Origin: Winogradskya humida
GTDB lineage: Bacteria; Actinomycetota; Actinomycetes; Mycobacteriales; Micromonosporaceae
Length of the DNA stretch: 64,000 nt
Assembly: GCF_016862215.1 (NCBI RefSeq)
Contig: NZ_BOMN01000125.1
Location: forward strand, 1 to 64,000
Direction of reading: 5' to 3'
Shown: piece after piece, positions 1 through 8,301 of the stretch
Layout: each line of letters starts with the position of its first letter
How positions within the stretch are numbered: the first letter of the stretch is position 1
Program-made: the position numbers and the translations under genes
Notes under the pieces: model-generated
Database searches by the model: none
Told to the model about the DNA's origin: nothing
The model's input: the letters and a program-made list of their open reading frames with translations, nothing else

Positions 1-72
1 CCCACGCCCACGCCCACGCCCACGCCCACGCCCACGCCCACGCCCACGCCCACGCCCACGCCCACGCCCACG
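1..72 (+). repeat. CCCACG hexanucleotide tandem repeat (Pro-Thr linker)
   Basis: Twelve copies of CCCACG run from the window edge and encode alternating Pro and Thr in frame with the pectate lyase. The repeat may continue upstream, so copy number is a minimum. Such a repeat can change length by slippage in steps of two residues without breaking the frame. Confidence 0.95.
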
Positions 73-969
73 AAGAGCAGCACAGGGAAGTTCGAGTCGA
101 GCCCGATCGGGTTCGGCGCGGGCACCACCGGCGGCGCGGGCGGCACTACCGTGCAGATCACGTCGCTGTCGCAGCTGAAGACCGAGGCCGCCTCGGACGG
201 CAAGAAGGTTCTGCAGCTCTCGACCGTGCTGAAGGGCTCCGGCACGGACGAGGTCGTGGTCTCCTCCGACAAGACGATCGTCGGTGTCGGCGCTGACGCG
301 GGGCTGACGGGCGGCGGGTTCTTCGTCAAGAAAGCCAGCAACGTCATCATCCGCAACTTGAAGATCTCGTTCGCGCAGGCGCCGGTCGACCTGATCGCCG
401 CGCAGAAGTCGGACCACCTCTGGTTCGACCACAACGAGCTGTTCAACGACACCAGCCACGACAAGGACTTCTACGACGGGCTGCTCGACCTGACCCACGC
501 GACGGACTTCGTGACGGTCTCGTGGAACCACCTGCACGACCACGCGAAGGGCTCGCTCATCGGGCACAGTGACAGCAACGCCGCCGAGGACACCGGTCAC
601 CTGCGGATCACGTACAGCCACAACTGGTTCGACAACGTGGCGTCGCGGCTGCCGCGGGTCCGCTTCGGCACCGTGCACCTCTACGACAACCTGTTCACCG
701 ACGCCAAGACCAGCGGCATCCACTGCCTGATGAACGCGCAGTGCCTGGTGCAGAACAACGTCTTCGTGAACGTGAAGCTCCCGGTCTGGACGACCGAGGA
801 CTCGGACCTGGACGGGTTCGCGGTCGCCACGGGCAACGACTTCGGCGGCGAGGAGCCGGTCATCACCCAGGCCGGCTCGTTCAAGGCCGCGCCGTACTCC
901 GTCACCCTCGAACCCGCGTCGGCGGTGTCCGCTCTGGTCGAGGGCGGCGCCGGAACGGGCAAGATCTAA
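1..969 (+). CDS. Secreted pectate lyase (PL1), 5' end missing
   Basis: The reading frame is open from base 1, so the N-terminus lies outside the window. The first 24 codons are a Pro-Thr repeat, a typical linker joining a catalytic module to an upstream module such as a carbohydrate-binding domain. A PL1 right-handed beta-helix domain follows. Its hallmarks are LWFDHNELF, an Asp-rich stretch ending in YDGLLDLTHATDFVTVSWN, the HAKGSLIGHSD motif and SRLPRVRFG (about 640-669), which carries the catalytic Arg and precedes VHLYDNLF. The family cleaves polygalacturonate by calcium-dependent beta-elimination outside the cell. The GTG at 151 only marks the first start-like codon in the visible part and should not be taken as the start. 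The family call is firm; the upstream module is unknown. Confidence 0.9.
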   Translation, partial: PTPTPTPTPTPTPTPTPTPTPTPTKSSTGKFESSPIGFGAGTTGGAGGTTVQITSLSQLKTEAASDGKKVLQLSTVLKGSGTDEVVVSSDKTIVGVGADAGLTGGGFFVKKASNVIIRNLKISFAQAPVDLIAAQKSDHLWFDHNELFNDTSHDKDFYDGLLDLTHATDFVTVSWNHLHDHAKGSLIGHSDSNAAEDTGHLRITYSHNWFDNVASRLPRVRFGTVHLYDNLFTDAKTSGIHCLMNAQCLVQNNVFVNVKLPVWTTEDSDLDGFAVATGNDFGGEEPVITQAGSFKAAPYSVTLEPASAVSALVEGGAGTGKI

Positions 970-1005
970 GTCCCCGGGCACGGCGTCCTCGCCTGGTGTA
1001 CAACA

Positions 1006-1020
1006 ATCAACCGAGTTGAT
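1006..1020. promoter_or_regulatory. Palindrome upstream of the acyl-CoA synthetase
   Basis: A perfect inverted repeat, ATCAAC-CGA-GTTGAT, lies 22 bp before the chosen start codon of the acyl-CoA synthetase and just downstream of a TACAAC (999-1004) that could act as a -10 box. The position suits a repressor operator, for example one of the TetR-type fatty-acid regulators. The regulator is not in the window, so this is inference from symmetry and position. Confidence 0.4.
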
Positions 1021-1042
1021 CAACGCCAGGCGAGGACCCCGA

Positions 1043-2857
1043 GTGAACACAGACGATTACGCGCCGTACGCCTCGATCCCGGAGATGCTGTTCCACCGCG
1101 TGCGTGCCACGCCCGGCTCGCGCGCGTTCGCCGTGCCGACCCCGGACGACACCGGCCTGAGCTGGCTCACCTGGGCGCAGACCGGTGAGCGGGCAACGCG
1201 GATCGCCGCCGGGCTGCGCGGGATCGGCGTCACGACCGGTGACCGGGTCGCGCTGCTGTCGGGCACCCGCCTGGAGTGGGTGCTCGCCGACCTGGGCGTG
1301 AACTGCGCGGGCGCGGCCACCACCACGGTCTATCCGACGACCGCGCCGGACGATGCCGCGTACATCGTGGCGGATTCGGGCTCGAAGGTCTTCATCGCCG
1401 AGAATGCCTCGCACGCTGCCAAGATCTCCGGCGCGCAGACCTCCGTGACGCATGTCGTGCTGATCGACGGTCCCGCCGACCCGGCCGCGCAGCCACCCCA
1501 GCTCACCCTCGCCGAGCTGGAGGACCGGGGTGCGGCGGCGCTGGCGGCCGAGCCAAGCCTGATCACGGACATCGTGGCGACGATCGGGCCGGACGACCTG
1601 GCGAGCCTGATCTACACGTCCGGGACGACGGGGCGCGCCCGCGGCGTCGAGCTGACCCACGGCGGCTGGGTCTGGCAGGCCGTCGCGCAGGACGGCGTCG
1701 GCGTCTTCGACCCGGCCGGCCTGCAGTACCTGTGGCTGCCGCTGTCCCACTCGTTCGGCAAGTCGCTGCTCTGCGGCGTCATCCATGTCGGCGTGCCGAC
1801 CTACGTGGACGGGCGGGTCGACAGGATCGTCGACATGCTCGCCGTGGTCCGCCCGACGGTGATGTGCGCCGCCCCACGCATCTTCGAGAAGGTCTACAAC
1901 AGGGCCGTCACCACGGCGATCGCCGGCGGCGGGCTCAAGGCGATGATCTTCCAGTGGGCCGTCACGACCGGCAAACGCAAGGTCGCCGCGGAACAGGCCG
2001 GCAAATCGGTGGGTACGCTCCTCAGGGCACGGTACGCCGTCGCGGAGAAGCTCGTGTTCAGCAAACTGCAGCGCCGCCTCGGCGGTAAGGGCATCGTCCT
2101 GGTCTCCGGCTCGGCCCCGCTCGGCCGCGACATTGCCGAGTTCTTCGCCGCGGCGGGCCTGCCCGTCCTCGAGGGCTACGGCCTGACCGAGTCGAGCGCG
2201 GTCAGCTTCGTGAACCGCCCGGGCGCGTTCCGCATCGGCACGGTCGGGCAGCCCCTCGGCAACCTCGAGGTGAAGACCGACACCGACGGCGAGATACTGC
2301 TGCGCGGCCGGTCGATCATGCGCGCCTACCACCACCTGCCCGAGGCCACGCGCGACACGTTCACCGACGACGGCTTCCTGCGCACCGGCGACATCGGCCA
2401 CGTCGACGCCGACGGCTACCTCACCATCACCGACCGCAAGAAAGACCTGGTCAAGACGTCGGGCGGCAAGTACATCGCCCCCAGCGCCATCGAAAACCAG
2501 TTCAAGGCCGTCTGCCCGTACGCCTCCCAGGTCCTGGTCATCGGCCAGTCCCGCAACTTCGTCACGATGCTCGTCACCCTCGACGAGGAGTCCATCGTCG
2601 CCTGGGCCGGCGGCAGACCGTACGCCGAGGTGGTCGCGGACCCCGGCACCGAGACGCTGATCGCGGGCTACGTCGTGCAGCTCAACACGAAGCTGAACCG
2701 CTGGGAGACCGTCAAGAAGTTCGCGATCCTCCCCCGCGACCTCACCATCGACGACGACGAGATCACCCCGTCGATGAAGGTCAAACGCAAGGTCGTGGAG
2801 ACCAACTTCGCCTCACAGATCGAGCATATGTACGCGGGAAGCGTCGCCCAGCTGTAG
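1043..2857 (+). CDS. Long-chain fatty-acid--CoA ligase (FadD15-like AMP-binding enzyme)
   Basis: This 604-residue ANL-superfamily enzyme should activate long-chain fatty acids to acyl-CoA through an acyl-adenylate, probably at the inner face of the membrane. Visible motifs are the phosphate loop YTSGTTGRARG (about 1613-1645), GYGLTESS (about 2176) and the hinge region TDRKKDLVKTSGGKYI (about 2430-2478). The late 'NQFKA' and 'NRWETVKKFAIL' stretches resemble actinobacterial FadD15-type ligases rather than acyl-ACP ligases. I chose GTG at 1043 because GAGGA sits 8 bp upstream. An in-frame TTG at 1016 adds nine residues but falls inside a palindrome and has no ribosome binding site. Substrate chain length cannot be read from the sequence. 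Confidence 0.88.
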   Translation: MNTDDYAPYASIPEMLFHRVRATPGSRAFAVPTPDDTGLSWLTWAQTGERATRIAAGLRGIGVTTGDRVALLSGTRLEWVLADLGVNCAGAATTTVYPTTAPDDAAYIVADSGSKVFIAENASHAAKISGAQTSVTHVVLIDGPADPAAQPPQLTLAELEDRGAAALAAEPSLITDIVATIGPDDLASLIYTSGTTGRARGVELTHGGWVWQAVAQDGVGVFDPAGLQYLWLPLSHSFGKSLLCGVIHVGVPTYVDGRVDRIVDMLAVVRPTVMCAAPRIFEKVYNRAVTTAIAGGGLKAMIFQWAVTTGKRKVAAEQAGKSVGTLLRARYAVAEKLVFSKLQRRLGGKGIVLVSGSAPLGRDIAEFFAAAGLPVLEGYGLTESSAVSFVNRPGAFRIGTVGQPLGNLEVKTDTDGEILLRGRSIMRAYHHLPEATRDTFTDDGFLRTGDIGHVDADGYLTITDRKKDLVKTSGGKYIAPSAIENQFKAVCPYASQVLVIGQSRNFVTMLVTLDEESIVAWAGGRPYAEVVADPGTETLIAGYVVQLNTKLNRWETVKKFAILPRDLTIDDDEITPSMKVKRKVVETNFASQIEHMYAGSVAQL

Positions 2858-2903
2858 GCGTACTCTCCATTCATTGATGCTTGTCGATGATTAGGAGCGC
2901 GAC

Positions 2904-3737
2904 GTGACCACGATCCGAAGAATCCTGCTCACCCTGCTGGCAGCAGTCCTCCTGATCCCGGGCGGCGCGGGGGTGGCCCACGCCGCCCCCGCCACCTGGA
3001 GCCCACCCGCCGGCCTCGTCACCCCGCTGAACGAGGTCTGGCAGCACGTCGAGTCCACGTACAACAACGGCAACCTGTACGGGTTCCGCAACTACGGCTG
3101 GGACCAGGTCATGGCCAACGGCGGGTACATCAACTACTGCGTACGCTGGGATTCCTCGGCGACCGTCACCGCGGCGCAGCGTGACCAGATCCAGGCCACC
3201 CTCGCCCGCCAGCACAAGAAATGGATGGACGAGCTCGCCGGCCACAACGGCTGGCCCTACACCGACGTCCCCGTGCGGGTCGTCGGCTGGGCCGTCCGCG
3301 ACCGCGCCCAACTCCAGTGGACCGACACGTCGGTCGACATCTACGTCGGCAACATCAACGAGAACGCCCCGCAGTGCGCACCCCCGTGCGGCCGCTTCTT
3401 CAACCAGACCGGGCAGTACCCCACCTGCCCCGGCGGCATCACCCACCACTACGACCAGTCCCTCTGGCTGACCGACGGCTTCAACGGCGGCGCCGGCGGC
3501 GACTGGGGCCAGCGCATCGGCCGCGAGTACTACATGTCCAACCTCAGCACGGACAACATCCACATCCTCCTGCACGAAATGGGCCACACCTGGGGCCTCG
3601 ACGACTTCTACGACTGGACCCCCACCGGCGTCGGCGGCTTTCTCATGCAAGCAGGCTCCGCCACCCGCATCACCGAATTCGACGCCTGGATGTTCCGCGA
3701 CTGGTGGCGCCACCTCAAGAGCCGCTACGGCCTCTAG
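2904..3737 (+). CDS. Secreted metzincin-like zinc protease
   Basis: The 277-residue product starts with an Arg-rich n-region, a hydrophobic core and a GVAHA cleavage site near residue 27, so it should be exported by the Sec pathway. The C-terminal third carries LLHEMGHTWGLDD (about 3571-3605), which matches the HExxHxxGxxD zinc motif of metzincins. A likely Met-turn, FLMQAG, follows about 20 residues later. Four Cys residues between the signal peptide and the zinc motif could form disulfides. GTG at 2904 is preceded by TAGGAG. Substrate is unknown. The gene converges with the next gene, their stop codons lying in the two arms of one short palindrome. Confidence 0.75.
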   Translation: MTTIRRILLTLLAAVLLIPGGAGVAHAAPATWSPPAGLVTPLNEVWQHVESTYNNGNLYGFRNYGWDQVMANGGYINYCVRWDSSATVTAAQRDQIQATLARQHKKWMDELAGHNGWPYTDVPVRVVGWAVRDRAQLQWTDTSVDIYVGNINENAPQCAPPCGRFFNQTGQYPTCPGGITHHYDQSLWLTDGFNGGAGGDWGQRIGREYYMSNLSTDNIHILLHEMGHTWGLDDFYDWTPTGVGGFLMQAGSATRITEFDAWMFRDWWRHLKSRYGL

Positions 3738-3751
3738 CCCACACTGGGCTA
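3735..3751. terminator. Short dyad containing both convergent stop codons
   Basis: TAGCCCA-CAC-TGGGCTA is a perfect 7-bp inverted repeat with a 3-nt loop. The first TAG ends the protease on the plus strand and the reverse complement of the last CTA ends the Excalibur protein on the minus strand. It may act as a compact bidirectional terminator. No U-tract follows on either strand, so termination is inferred from position. Confidence 0.4.
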
Positions 3752-4345
3752 TTCGCAGGCCACGCCGTCGCCGTCCCGGTCGAGCTTGCGGGAGTAGCCG
3801 GGATCACCGGCGTAGATCGGGTCGGCACCGACCGCCCTGACCGCGGCGCAGTTCGCGTAGTAGACCTCGGCGGCCGGCTTCTTGGTCTTCGGCTTGGTGG
3901 TCGGCCTCTTCGTGGTCGGCTTTTGGGTGGTCGGCTTTTGGGTGGTCGGCTTTTGGGTGGTCGGCTTTTGGGTGGTCGGCTTTTGGGTGGTCGGGCGTGG
4001 CTGCGGGTTCGTGGTGGTCGGCTTCGGTTTCGGGCTGGCTGTCACCGCCGGCTTCGACGTCGTCGGCACCGGCTCCGACTCCGACTCCGGCGAGCTGGCC
4101 GTCGGCGACGCGGTCTCCGTTGGCACGGGGGTGTCCGCGCCGGCCGTTGCGCTGCTGGGCGCGACGATCAGCTTCGAATCCGCGGTGTCCTTCTTGGCGG
4201 GGTCGCCGGCAGCCAGGCCGATCGCGGTAACTCCACCGCAGCACAGCAGCACTCCCAGCACGGACGCACCGACAATGATCGGCCACTTCTTACGCTTGGC
4301 GGGCGGAGGGACAGGCAGCTGCCACGGTTGCGCCGGTGTGACCAT
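3749..4345 (-). CDS. Membrane-anchored Excalibur-domain protein
   Basis: The 198-residue product has a short Pro-rich cytoplasmic N-terminus, a basic KRKK stop and one membrane helix (about residues 24-45). A long Ser/Thr/Pro-rich region follows, with five PTTQK repeats, then a C-terminal Excalibur calcium-binding motif (NCAAVRAVGADPIY ... DRDGDGVACE). The domain should sit outside the cell, held off the membrane by the PT-rich stalk. I chose ATG at 4345 because the longer frame to 4489 runs through the CCGCA pentanucleotide repeat and encodes a low-complexity RCGAV string. No strong ribosome binding site is visible at 4345, so the start is uncertain. Excalibur domains are often found with extracellular nucleases and adhesion proteins; the role here is unknown. 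Confidence 0.7.
   Translation of the reverse strand: MVTPAQPWQLPVPPPAKRKKWPIIVGASVLGVLLCCGGVTAIGLAAGDPAKKDTADSKLIVAPSSATAGADTPVPTETASPTASSPESESEPVPTTSKPAVTASPKPKPTTTNPQPRPTTQKPTTQKPTTQKPTTQKPTTQKPTTKRPTTKPKTKKPAAEVYYANCAAVRAVGADPIYAGDPGYSRKLDRDGDGVACE
3914..3988 (-). repeat. 15-bp tandem repeat, five copies (PTTQK linker)
   Basis: Five identical copies of GGTCGGCTTTTGGGT (plus-strand sense) encode the PTTQK repeats of the Excalibur protein. Identity at third codon positions indicates recent expansion by slippage or unequal exchange. Confidence 0.95.
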
Positions 4346-4437
4346 CGAACCACTGTGGTCCACAACCCCAACCCTGTGGATCACCTGTCCGGCCAGCCCC
4401 CCAGCGACGATCGGGGCCCAATTCCGCATCCCAGCCA

Positions 4438-4496
4438 ACCGCACCGCACCGCACCGCACCGCACCGCACCGCACCGCACCGCACCGCACCGCACCG
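4438..4496. repeat. ACCGC pentanucleotide tandem repeat
   Basis: Almost twelve uninterrupted copies of ACCGC occupy 59 bases upstream of the Excalibur gene. Because the period is not a multiple of three, length changes would shift any frame through it. Its position near that gene's promoter region makes length-dependent expression possible but unproven. Confidence 0.95.
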
Positions 4497-4935
4497 TCGA
4501 GCCTTCACCGCGCGACTCGCACCCTGCGTGACCGTCAAGCGACGCAGCATCACGCCTCATAATGAATATGTGATGGGCGAAAGCACGATGTTGCGCGTTT
4601 GACAGCCGTCGCCACATAGCATTGCGCCGATCCAAAGCGAACCGCAGCATTCCGCCATCAACGACAACAGTTAACTTTCGCCAGCCTCACCCTGCGCTCC
4701 TCCAGGCTCACACGCGGTGGCGAGATCCAGATCGGTGCAGGCATACAGGACCGGTCCGTCGACTGTGCTTCCCTGACAAGCAACCACCGAGGACAGCCCG
4801 ACCCGATCCGCCGCCGTGCCACCATGCCCGCCGACCCCACGGCCCACCGCGCCGGCCTCGCGCCGCCAGCCCTGAGCCCCTGGACCCAGCCTGTGCAGCT
4901 GGTCAAGGGCAGCGGGCCAAGGACAGCACGCCAAG

Positions 4936-4968
4936 GAGAAGTCCCTCCCAGAGCGGAAGGGACCTCTC
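4936..4968 (-). terminator. Hairpin downstream of the GH2-like glycosidase
   Basis: GAGAaGTCCCT (4936-4946) pairs with AGGGACcTCTC (4958-4968), an 11-position stem with one A-C mismatch and an 11-nt loop. It lies 18 bp beyond the stop codon of the minus-strand glycosidase, as expected for an intrinsic terminator of high-GC actinomycetes, which often lack a U-tract. Confidence 0.6.
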
Positions 4969-4986
4969 GATGGTTGTGGGTGTCGG

Positions 4987-7900
4987 TCAGTGCTGGGCCT
5001 CAGCCGCGTACAGGGCGGCGACCTCGGTGTCGGTCAGTGCATGGTCGAATGCGTGGACCTGGTCGATCGAGCCGGACCAGTAATCCGTCTTGTTCCCCGC
5101 GTACTTCGCTCGACCGGCGGACAGCGGGCCTGTGCTGACGACGTCGGGGCCGGCTGTGGCGTTACCGGCGGGTCGGCCGTCGACGTAGAGCCTGACCTGG
5201 CCGGTGGTGTGGTCGCGGACGCCGACGAGGTGGTACCAGCGGTTGAGGTCGGGGGTGATGGCCAGGCGGGCGCGGTTGCCGCCGGGGGTGCTGAAGGCGA
5301 AGGCGCCCTGGCCGTACTGGAGGTAGAAGGGGCTTTCGGTTTTGCGGCCGTCCTGGCTGATGGCGGTGGCGTAGTTGCCCGGGATCTTGTCGAGGGTGAC
5401 CCAGGAGGCGATGGAATAGTCGCGGGTGGTGTCGACAACCGGGCCGGCGGTTTCGGCGGAGTCGCCGTCGCCGTCGAAGGCGAGGGCCGTGCCGGTCACG
5501 CCGGGGGCCCACTTCGCGTCGCCCTTCAGGGAGAGGGGGCTGCCGCCCGTGCTGCTGTCCGCTGCGGTGGTGCCGGTGCCTTCGTTCAGGGTCCAGTCAC
5601 CACGGCCCGGGAAGGTGGCGTCCTTGCCCGCGTCGGCGCCGGCCTGGATGACCATGCGGTTGATGGCTCGTACGGGGGCCGGGTCGACCTTGATCTCGCG
5701 GCGGTCGTACGTCCACAGGCCGTTGAGCTCGGTTTCGAGGTCGGTGATCTGGGTGTAGACCGAGCCGGACAGTTCGGCGCCCGCGGCCTCGAGGTAGTAC
5801 GTCTGGGTGTTGTCGACGTACTTCGCGGTCAGCGCCGCCTTGTCAGCCACACCGCTGTAGATGGCCGCGGGCGGGCCGGGCCACATGTGCCCGGGCGTAC
5901 GCAGGGTGAAGCCGCCGTGCTCGCCGTCCATGGCAACCCGGGTGGCGTCGGGGTACGGGGCCTCGCGGTTCAGGTAGTCGTGGTGGTCGATGACGTCGCC
6001 CTTGCCGGAGTCACCCTTGGAGTCGCAGCAGTTGACGCCGCTGTGCGCGTTCACGATTCGGCTCGGGTCGGCGGCCTTGACCTCTTCGGCGATGCGGCCG
6101 GTCGCGGTGCGGTCCCATTCGCCCCAGCCCTCGTTGAAGACGACCCAGCCGATCAGCGCCGGGGAGTTGTGCAGCTGCGCCATCTCCTGGTCGGCCTGGG
6201 TGCGCCAGGCCTGCTGACCCGCGGGCGTGCGGATGGCCGCGGAGACGAAGTCCTGCCAGACCAGCAGGCCCAGCTCGTCGGCGTGGCGGTACCAGCGGGC
6301 CGGTTCCACCTTGATGTGCTTGCGGATCGCGTTGAAGCCGAGCGCCTTGGTCGCCTTCAGGTCGAAGAGCATCGCCTCGTCGCTGGGCGCGGTGTAGAGC
6401 CCGTCGGGCCAGAAACCCTGGTCCAGTGTGGCGAGCGAGAAGATCGGCTTGCCGTTGAGGACGAGCTTCTGGAAACCGCCGACGTTCTGCACGGCGATGG
6501 ACCGCATGCCGAAGTAGCTGCGTACGGTGTCCTTCTTCAGCGTCACGTCGAGGTCGTAGAGGTACGGGTCGTCCGTACTCCACAGGTGTGGCTTCGCGAT
6601 CTTCAGCCGGAGCGCGGTGTTGACGGCGCCGGAAACCGTGCCGACCTTGTGGCCTTTCTTGTCCCGTGCGGTCGCGGTGACCTTGGTGCCGGCGGTCGCG
6701 GTGGCCGACTTGACCGTCACGGCCAGCGAGCTCGTCGCCAGGTCGGGGGTGGTGACGATGTCGTCGATCGAGACCGGCGCCACCGGCTCCAGCCAGACGG
6801 TCTGCCAGATGCCCGACGTCGGGGTGTAGACGATGCCGCCCGGGTTCGTGGACTGTTTGCCGATCGGCTGGTCCTGCCCGGTCGTGTCGGTGACGGCGAC
6901 GACGATCTCCTGCTTGCCCCGGCCCCGGACGGCGTCGGTGATGTCCGCGGTGAACGCCGTGTAGCCACCGGTGTGCTCGGCGACCAGGGTGCCGTTGACC
7001 CACACCTTCGCCTGGTAGTCGACCGCGCCGAAGTTCAGTTTCAGCCGCTTGCCCGACCAGTTCTGCGGGATCGACACGAGCTTGCGGTAGAACGAGTGGT
7101 CCTCGTGGCGCTCCACACCGGACAGCAGCGACTCCATCGGGAACGGCACGGTGATCCGCTCACCGAGCGCCCTGCCGAAGACCGGTTGCTGCGCCGCGCC
7201 CGCCCCGGCGAACTCCCACTGTCCGTTGAGGTTCAGCCAGTCCTTGCGTACCTGCTGGGGCCTGGGGTATTCCTGCAGTGGCCTGGCGGGGTTGACCTTG
7301 TCGCCCCACGTCGTGGTGAGGCGGTGGGTGGAGGCGTTCGTCGCGGTCCGGATGACCTGCGGCACGGCTGCGCCGCCGACGATCAGACCACCATTCCCGT
7401 CGTACGAGACCCGCACACGCTGGCCCTTCTGCACCGGCTCGCTCAGTGTGATGACGAGCTTGTCCCCGGCGACCCGCACGGACTTGATCGGCATCGGCGT
7501 GGTGTCCGCCTCGACAACCAGGTGCTGCGCCGCTTGTCCAACGTTGTCAATCGCGCCCTCGAAATCGGCGACGACCTTCGTCCCGGCCCGGTCGACGGAG
7601 AAGTCCACCGGGTACACCTGGAACCCGTCCGGCGGGGTGAACGCCGACTCCGGCACGAGCTGCCTGGCGATCCCGGCCCCGGCCCACCGCAGGAACAGGT
7701 TCGCGCCGCCGACATCCTGGAACATCTCTATGCGTACGTCATGAGCCTCACCGGCCACCAGATGCACCGGACTGCTGGTCTGCTCGACATCCCAGTCCCC
7801 GACCCAGTGATCGATCACCGCGGCATCGTCGATCAGGAACCGGAACCCGTTGTCCCCGACCATCGAGAACGTGTAGTCCCCGGTCGCCGGCGCGGTGATC

Positions 7901-8163
7901 TTCCCGGTCCAGCGCGCGGTCGTGTGCTCGGTGCGCCCGGTCAGCGACTCAAACGTGCCGGCCAGCCCGGGCAGGTCGATGTTCGGATCCAGCAGCACCC
8001 CGCCGAGCTCGGCGAAGTCCCGCGCCCCCGGCGCGGACATGCGGAAGTATTCGCCCTTCAGACCGTGCACAGTGGCCGCCCCCGCGGGGCTCGACGGCAC
8101 GGCGAGGACCGAGATGGCCAGCATGACAACCAGCAGAAGTGGCCTCAGAGATGATCGGCGCAT
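4987..8163 (-). CDS. Secreted multidomain glycosidase: PA14 + GH2-type + LamG
   Basis: A 1058-residue exported enzyme. A signal peptide (residues 1 to about 30) is followed by a PA14-like module (about 35-180, KGEYFRM start), then a GH2-type sugar-binding domain with WLNLNGQWEF and VWVNGTLVAEHTGGY (about 300-465). Next come an immunoglobulin-like domain and a TIM barrel. WVVFNEGWGEW (about residue 678) supplies the likely acid/base Glu, and MDGEHGG (about 748) a likely nucleophile. The last 200 residues form a LamG/concanavalin-like domain ending in IDQVHAFDHALT. PA14 and LamG modules suggest binding to polysaccharide. GH2 covers beta-galactosidase, mannosidase and glucuronidase activities, so the substrate is open. 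The alternative GTG at 8172 adds three residues; ATG at 8163 starts a standard signal peptide. Confidence 0.82.
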   Translation of the reverse strand: MRRSSLRPLLLVVMLAISVLAVPSSPAGAATVHGLKGEYFRMSAPGARDFAELGGVLLDPNIDLPGLAGTFESLTGRTEHTTARWTGKITAPATGDYTFSMVGDNGFRFLIDDAAVIDHWVGDWDVEQTSSPVHLVAGEAHDVRIEMFQDVGGANLFLRWAGAGIARQLVPESAFTPPDGFQVYPVDFSVDRAGTKVVADFEGAIDNVGQAAQHLVVEADTTPMPIKSVRVAGDKLVITLSEPVQKGQRVRVSYDGNGGLIVGGAAVPQVIRTATNASTHRLTTTWGDKVNPARPLQEYPRPQQVRKDWLNLNGQWEFAGAGAAQQPVFGRALGERITVPFPMESLLSGVERHEDHSFYRKLVSIPQNWSGKRLKLNFGAVDYQAKVWVNGTLVAEHTGGYTAFTADITDAVRGRGKQEIVVAVTDTTGQDQPIGKQSTNPGGIVYTPTSGIWQTVWLEPVAPVSIDDIVTTPDLATSSLAVTVKSATATAGTKVTATARDKKGHKVGTVSGAVNTALRLKIAKPHLWSTDDPYLYDLDVTLKKDTVRSYFGMRSIAVQNVGGFQKLVLNGKPIFSLATLDQGFWPDGLYTAPSDEAMLFDLKATKALGFNAIRKHIKVEPARWYRHADELGLLVWQDFVSAAIRTPAGQQAWRTQADQEMAQLHNSPALIGWVVFNEGWGEWDRTATGRIAEEVKAADPSRIVNAHSGVNCCDSKGDSGKGDVIDHHDYLNREAPYPDATRVAMDGEHGGFTLRTPGHMWPGPPAAIYSGVADKAALTAKYVDNTQTYYLEAAGAELSGSVYTQITDLETELNGLWTYDRREIKVDPAPVRAINRMVIQAGADAGKDATFPGRGDWTLNEGTGTTAADSSTGGSPLSLKGDAKWAPGVTGTALAFDGDGDSAETAGPVVDTTRDYSIASWVTLDKIPGNYATAISQDGRKTESPFYLQYGQGAFAFSTPGGNRARLAITPDLNRWYHLVGVRDHTTGQVRLYVDGRPAGNATAGPDVVSTGPLSAGRAKYAGNKTDYWSGSIDQVHAFDHALTDTEVAALYAAEAQH

Positions 8164-8170
8164 GCCACAC

Positions 8171-8186
8171 ACATTGACGCAAATGT
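8171..8186. promoter_or_regulatory. LacI-like palindrome at the glycosidase start
   Basis: ACATT-N6-AATGT with a central CG lies immediately upstream of the glycosidase start on the minus strand, downstream of a TTGACA at 8196-8201. Sugar-responsive LacI-family repressors use palindromes of this size with a central CG. No LacI gene is in the window, so the assignment is speculative. Confidence 0.3.
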
Positions 8187-8233
8187 ATGCGGCATGTCAA
8201 CAGAAGGTAACAGGAACGGACATTTGCTCCCGC

Positions 8234-8272
8234 CCGCAACTCGCAGCCGCAACTCGCAGCCGCAACTCGCAG
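8234..8272. repeat. 13-bp tandem repeat, three copies
   Basis: Three perfect copies of CCGCAACTCGCAG lie in the gap between the glycosidase start and the MATE gene stop. No open frame uses them. They look like simple tandem expansion. Confidence 0.9.
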
Positions 8273-8301
8273 CCGCAGCCCGCCGCCCGCGGAAGGGTTG
8301 G

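Larger units (their letters stand above)
4346..4986. other. Intergenic region with a pentanucleotide repeat
   Basis: No gene is supported in these 640 bases. The frames that cross it are low in complexity or lack ribosome binding sites. It holds the 5-bp repeat at 4438-4496 and a terminator-like hairpin at 4936-4968. It also contains a locally AT-richer stretch (about 4555-4680) that may hold the promoter of the Excalibur gene. Confidence 0.6.

Noticed and set aside
4622-5083. 153-residue plus-strand frame in the gap after the Excalibur gene
   Set aside because: It has no ribosome binding site, runs into the antisense of the glycosidase and has low-complexity Pro/Arg composition.
4990-8154. 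1054-residue open frame opposite the glycosidase
   Set aside because: It is the antisense shadow of a high-GC gene: no domains, Val/Gly/Arg/Asp-rich, and the minus strand encodes a clear signal peptide, PA14, GH2 and LamG domains.
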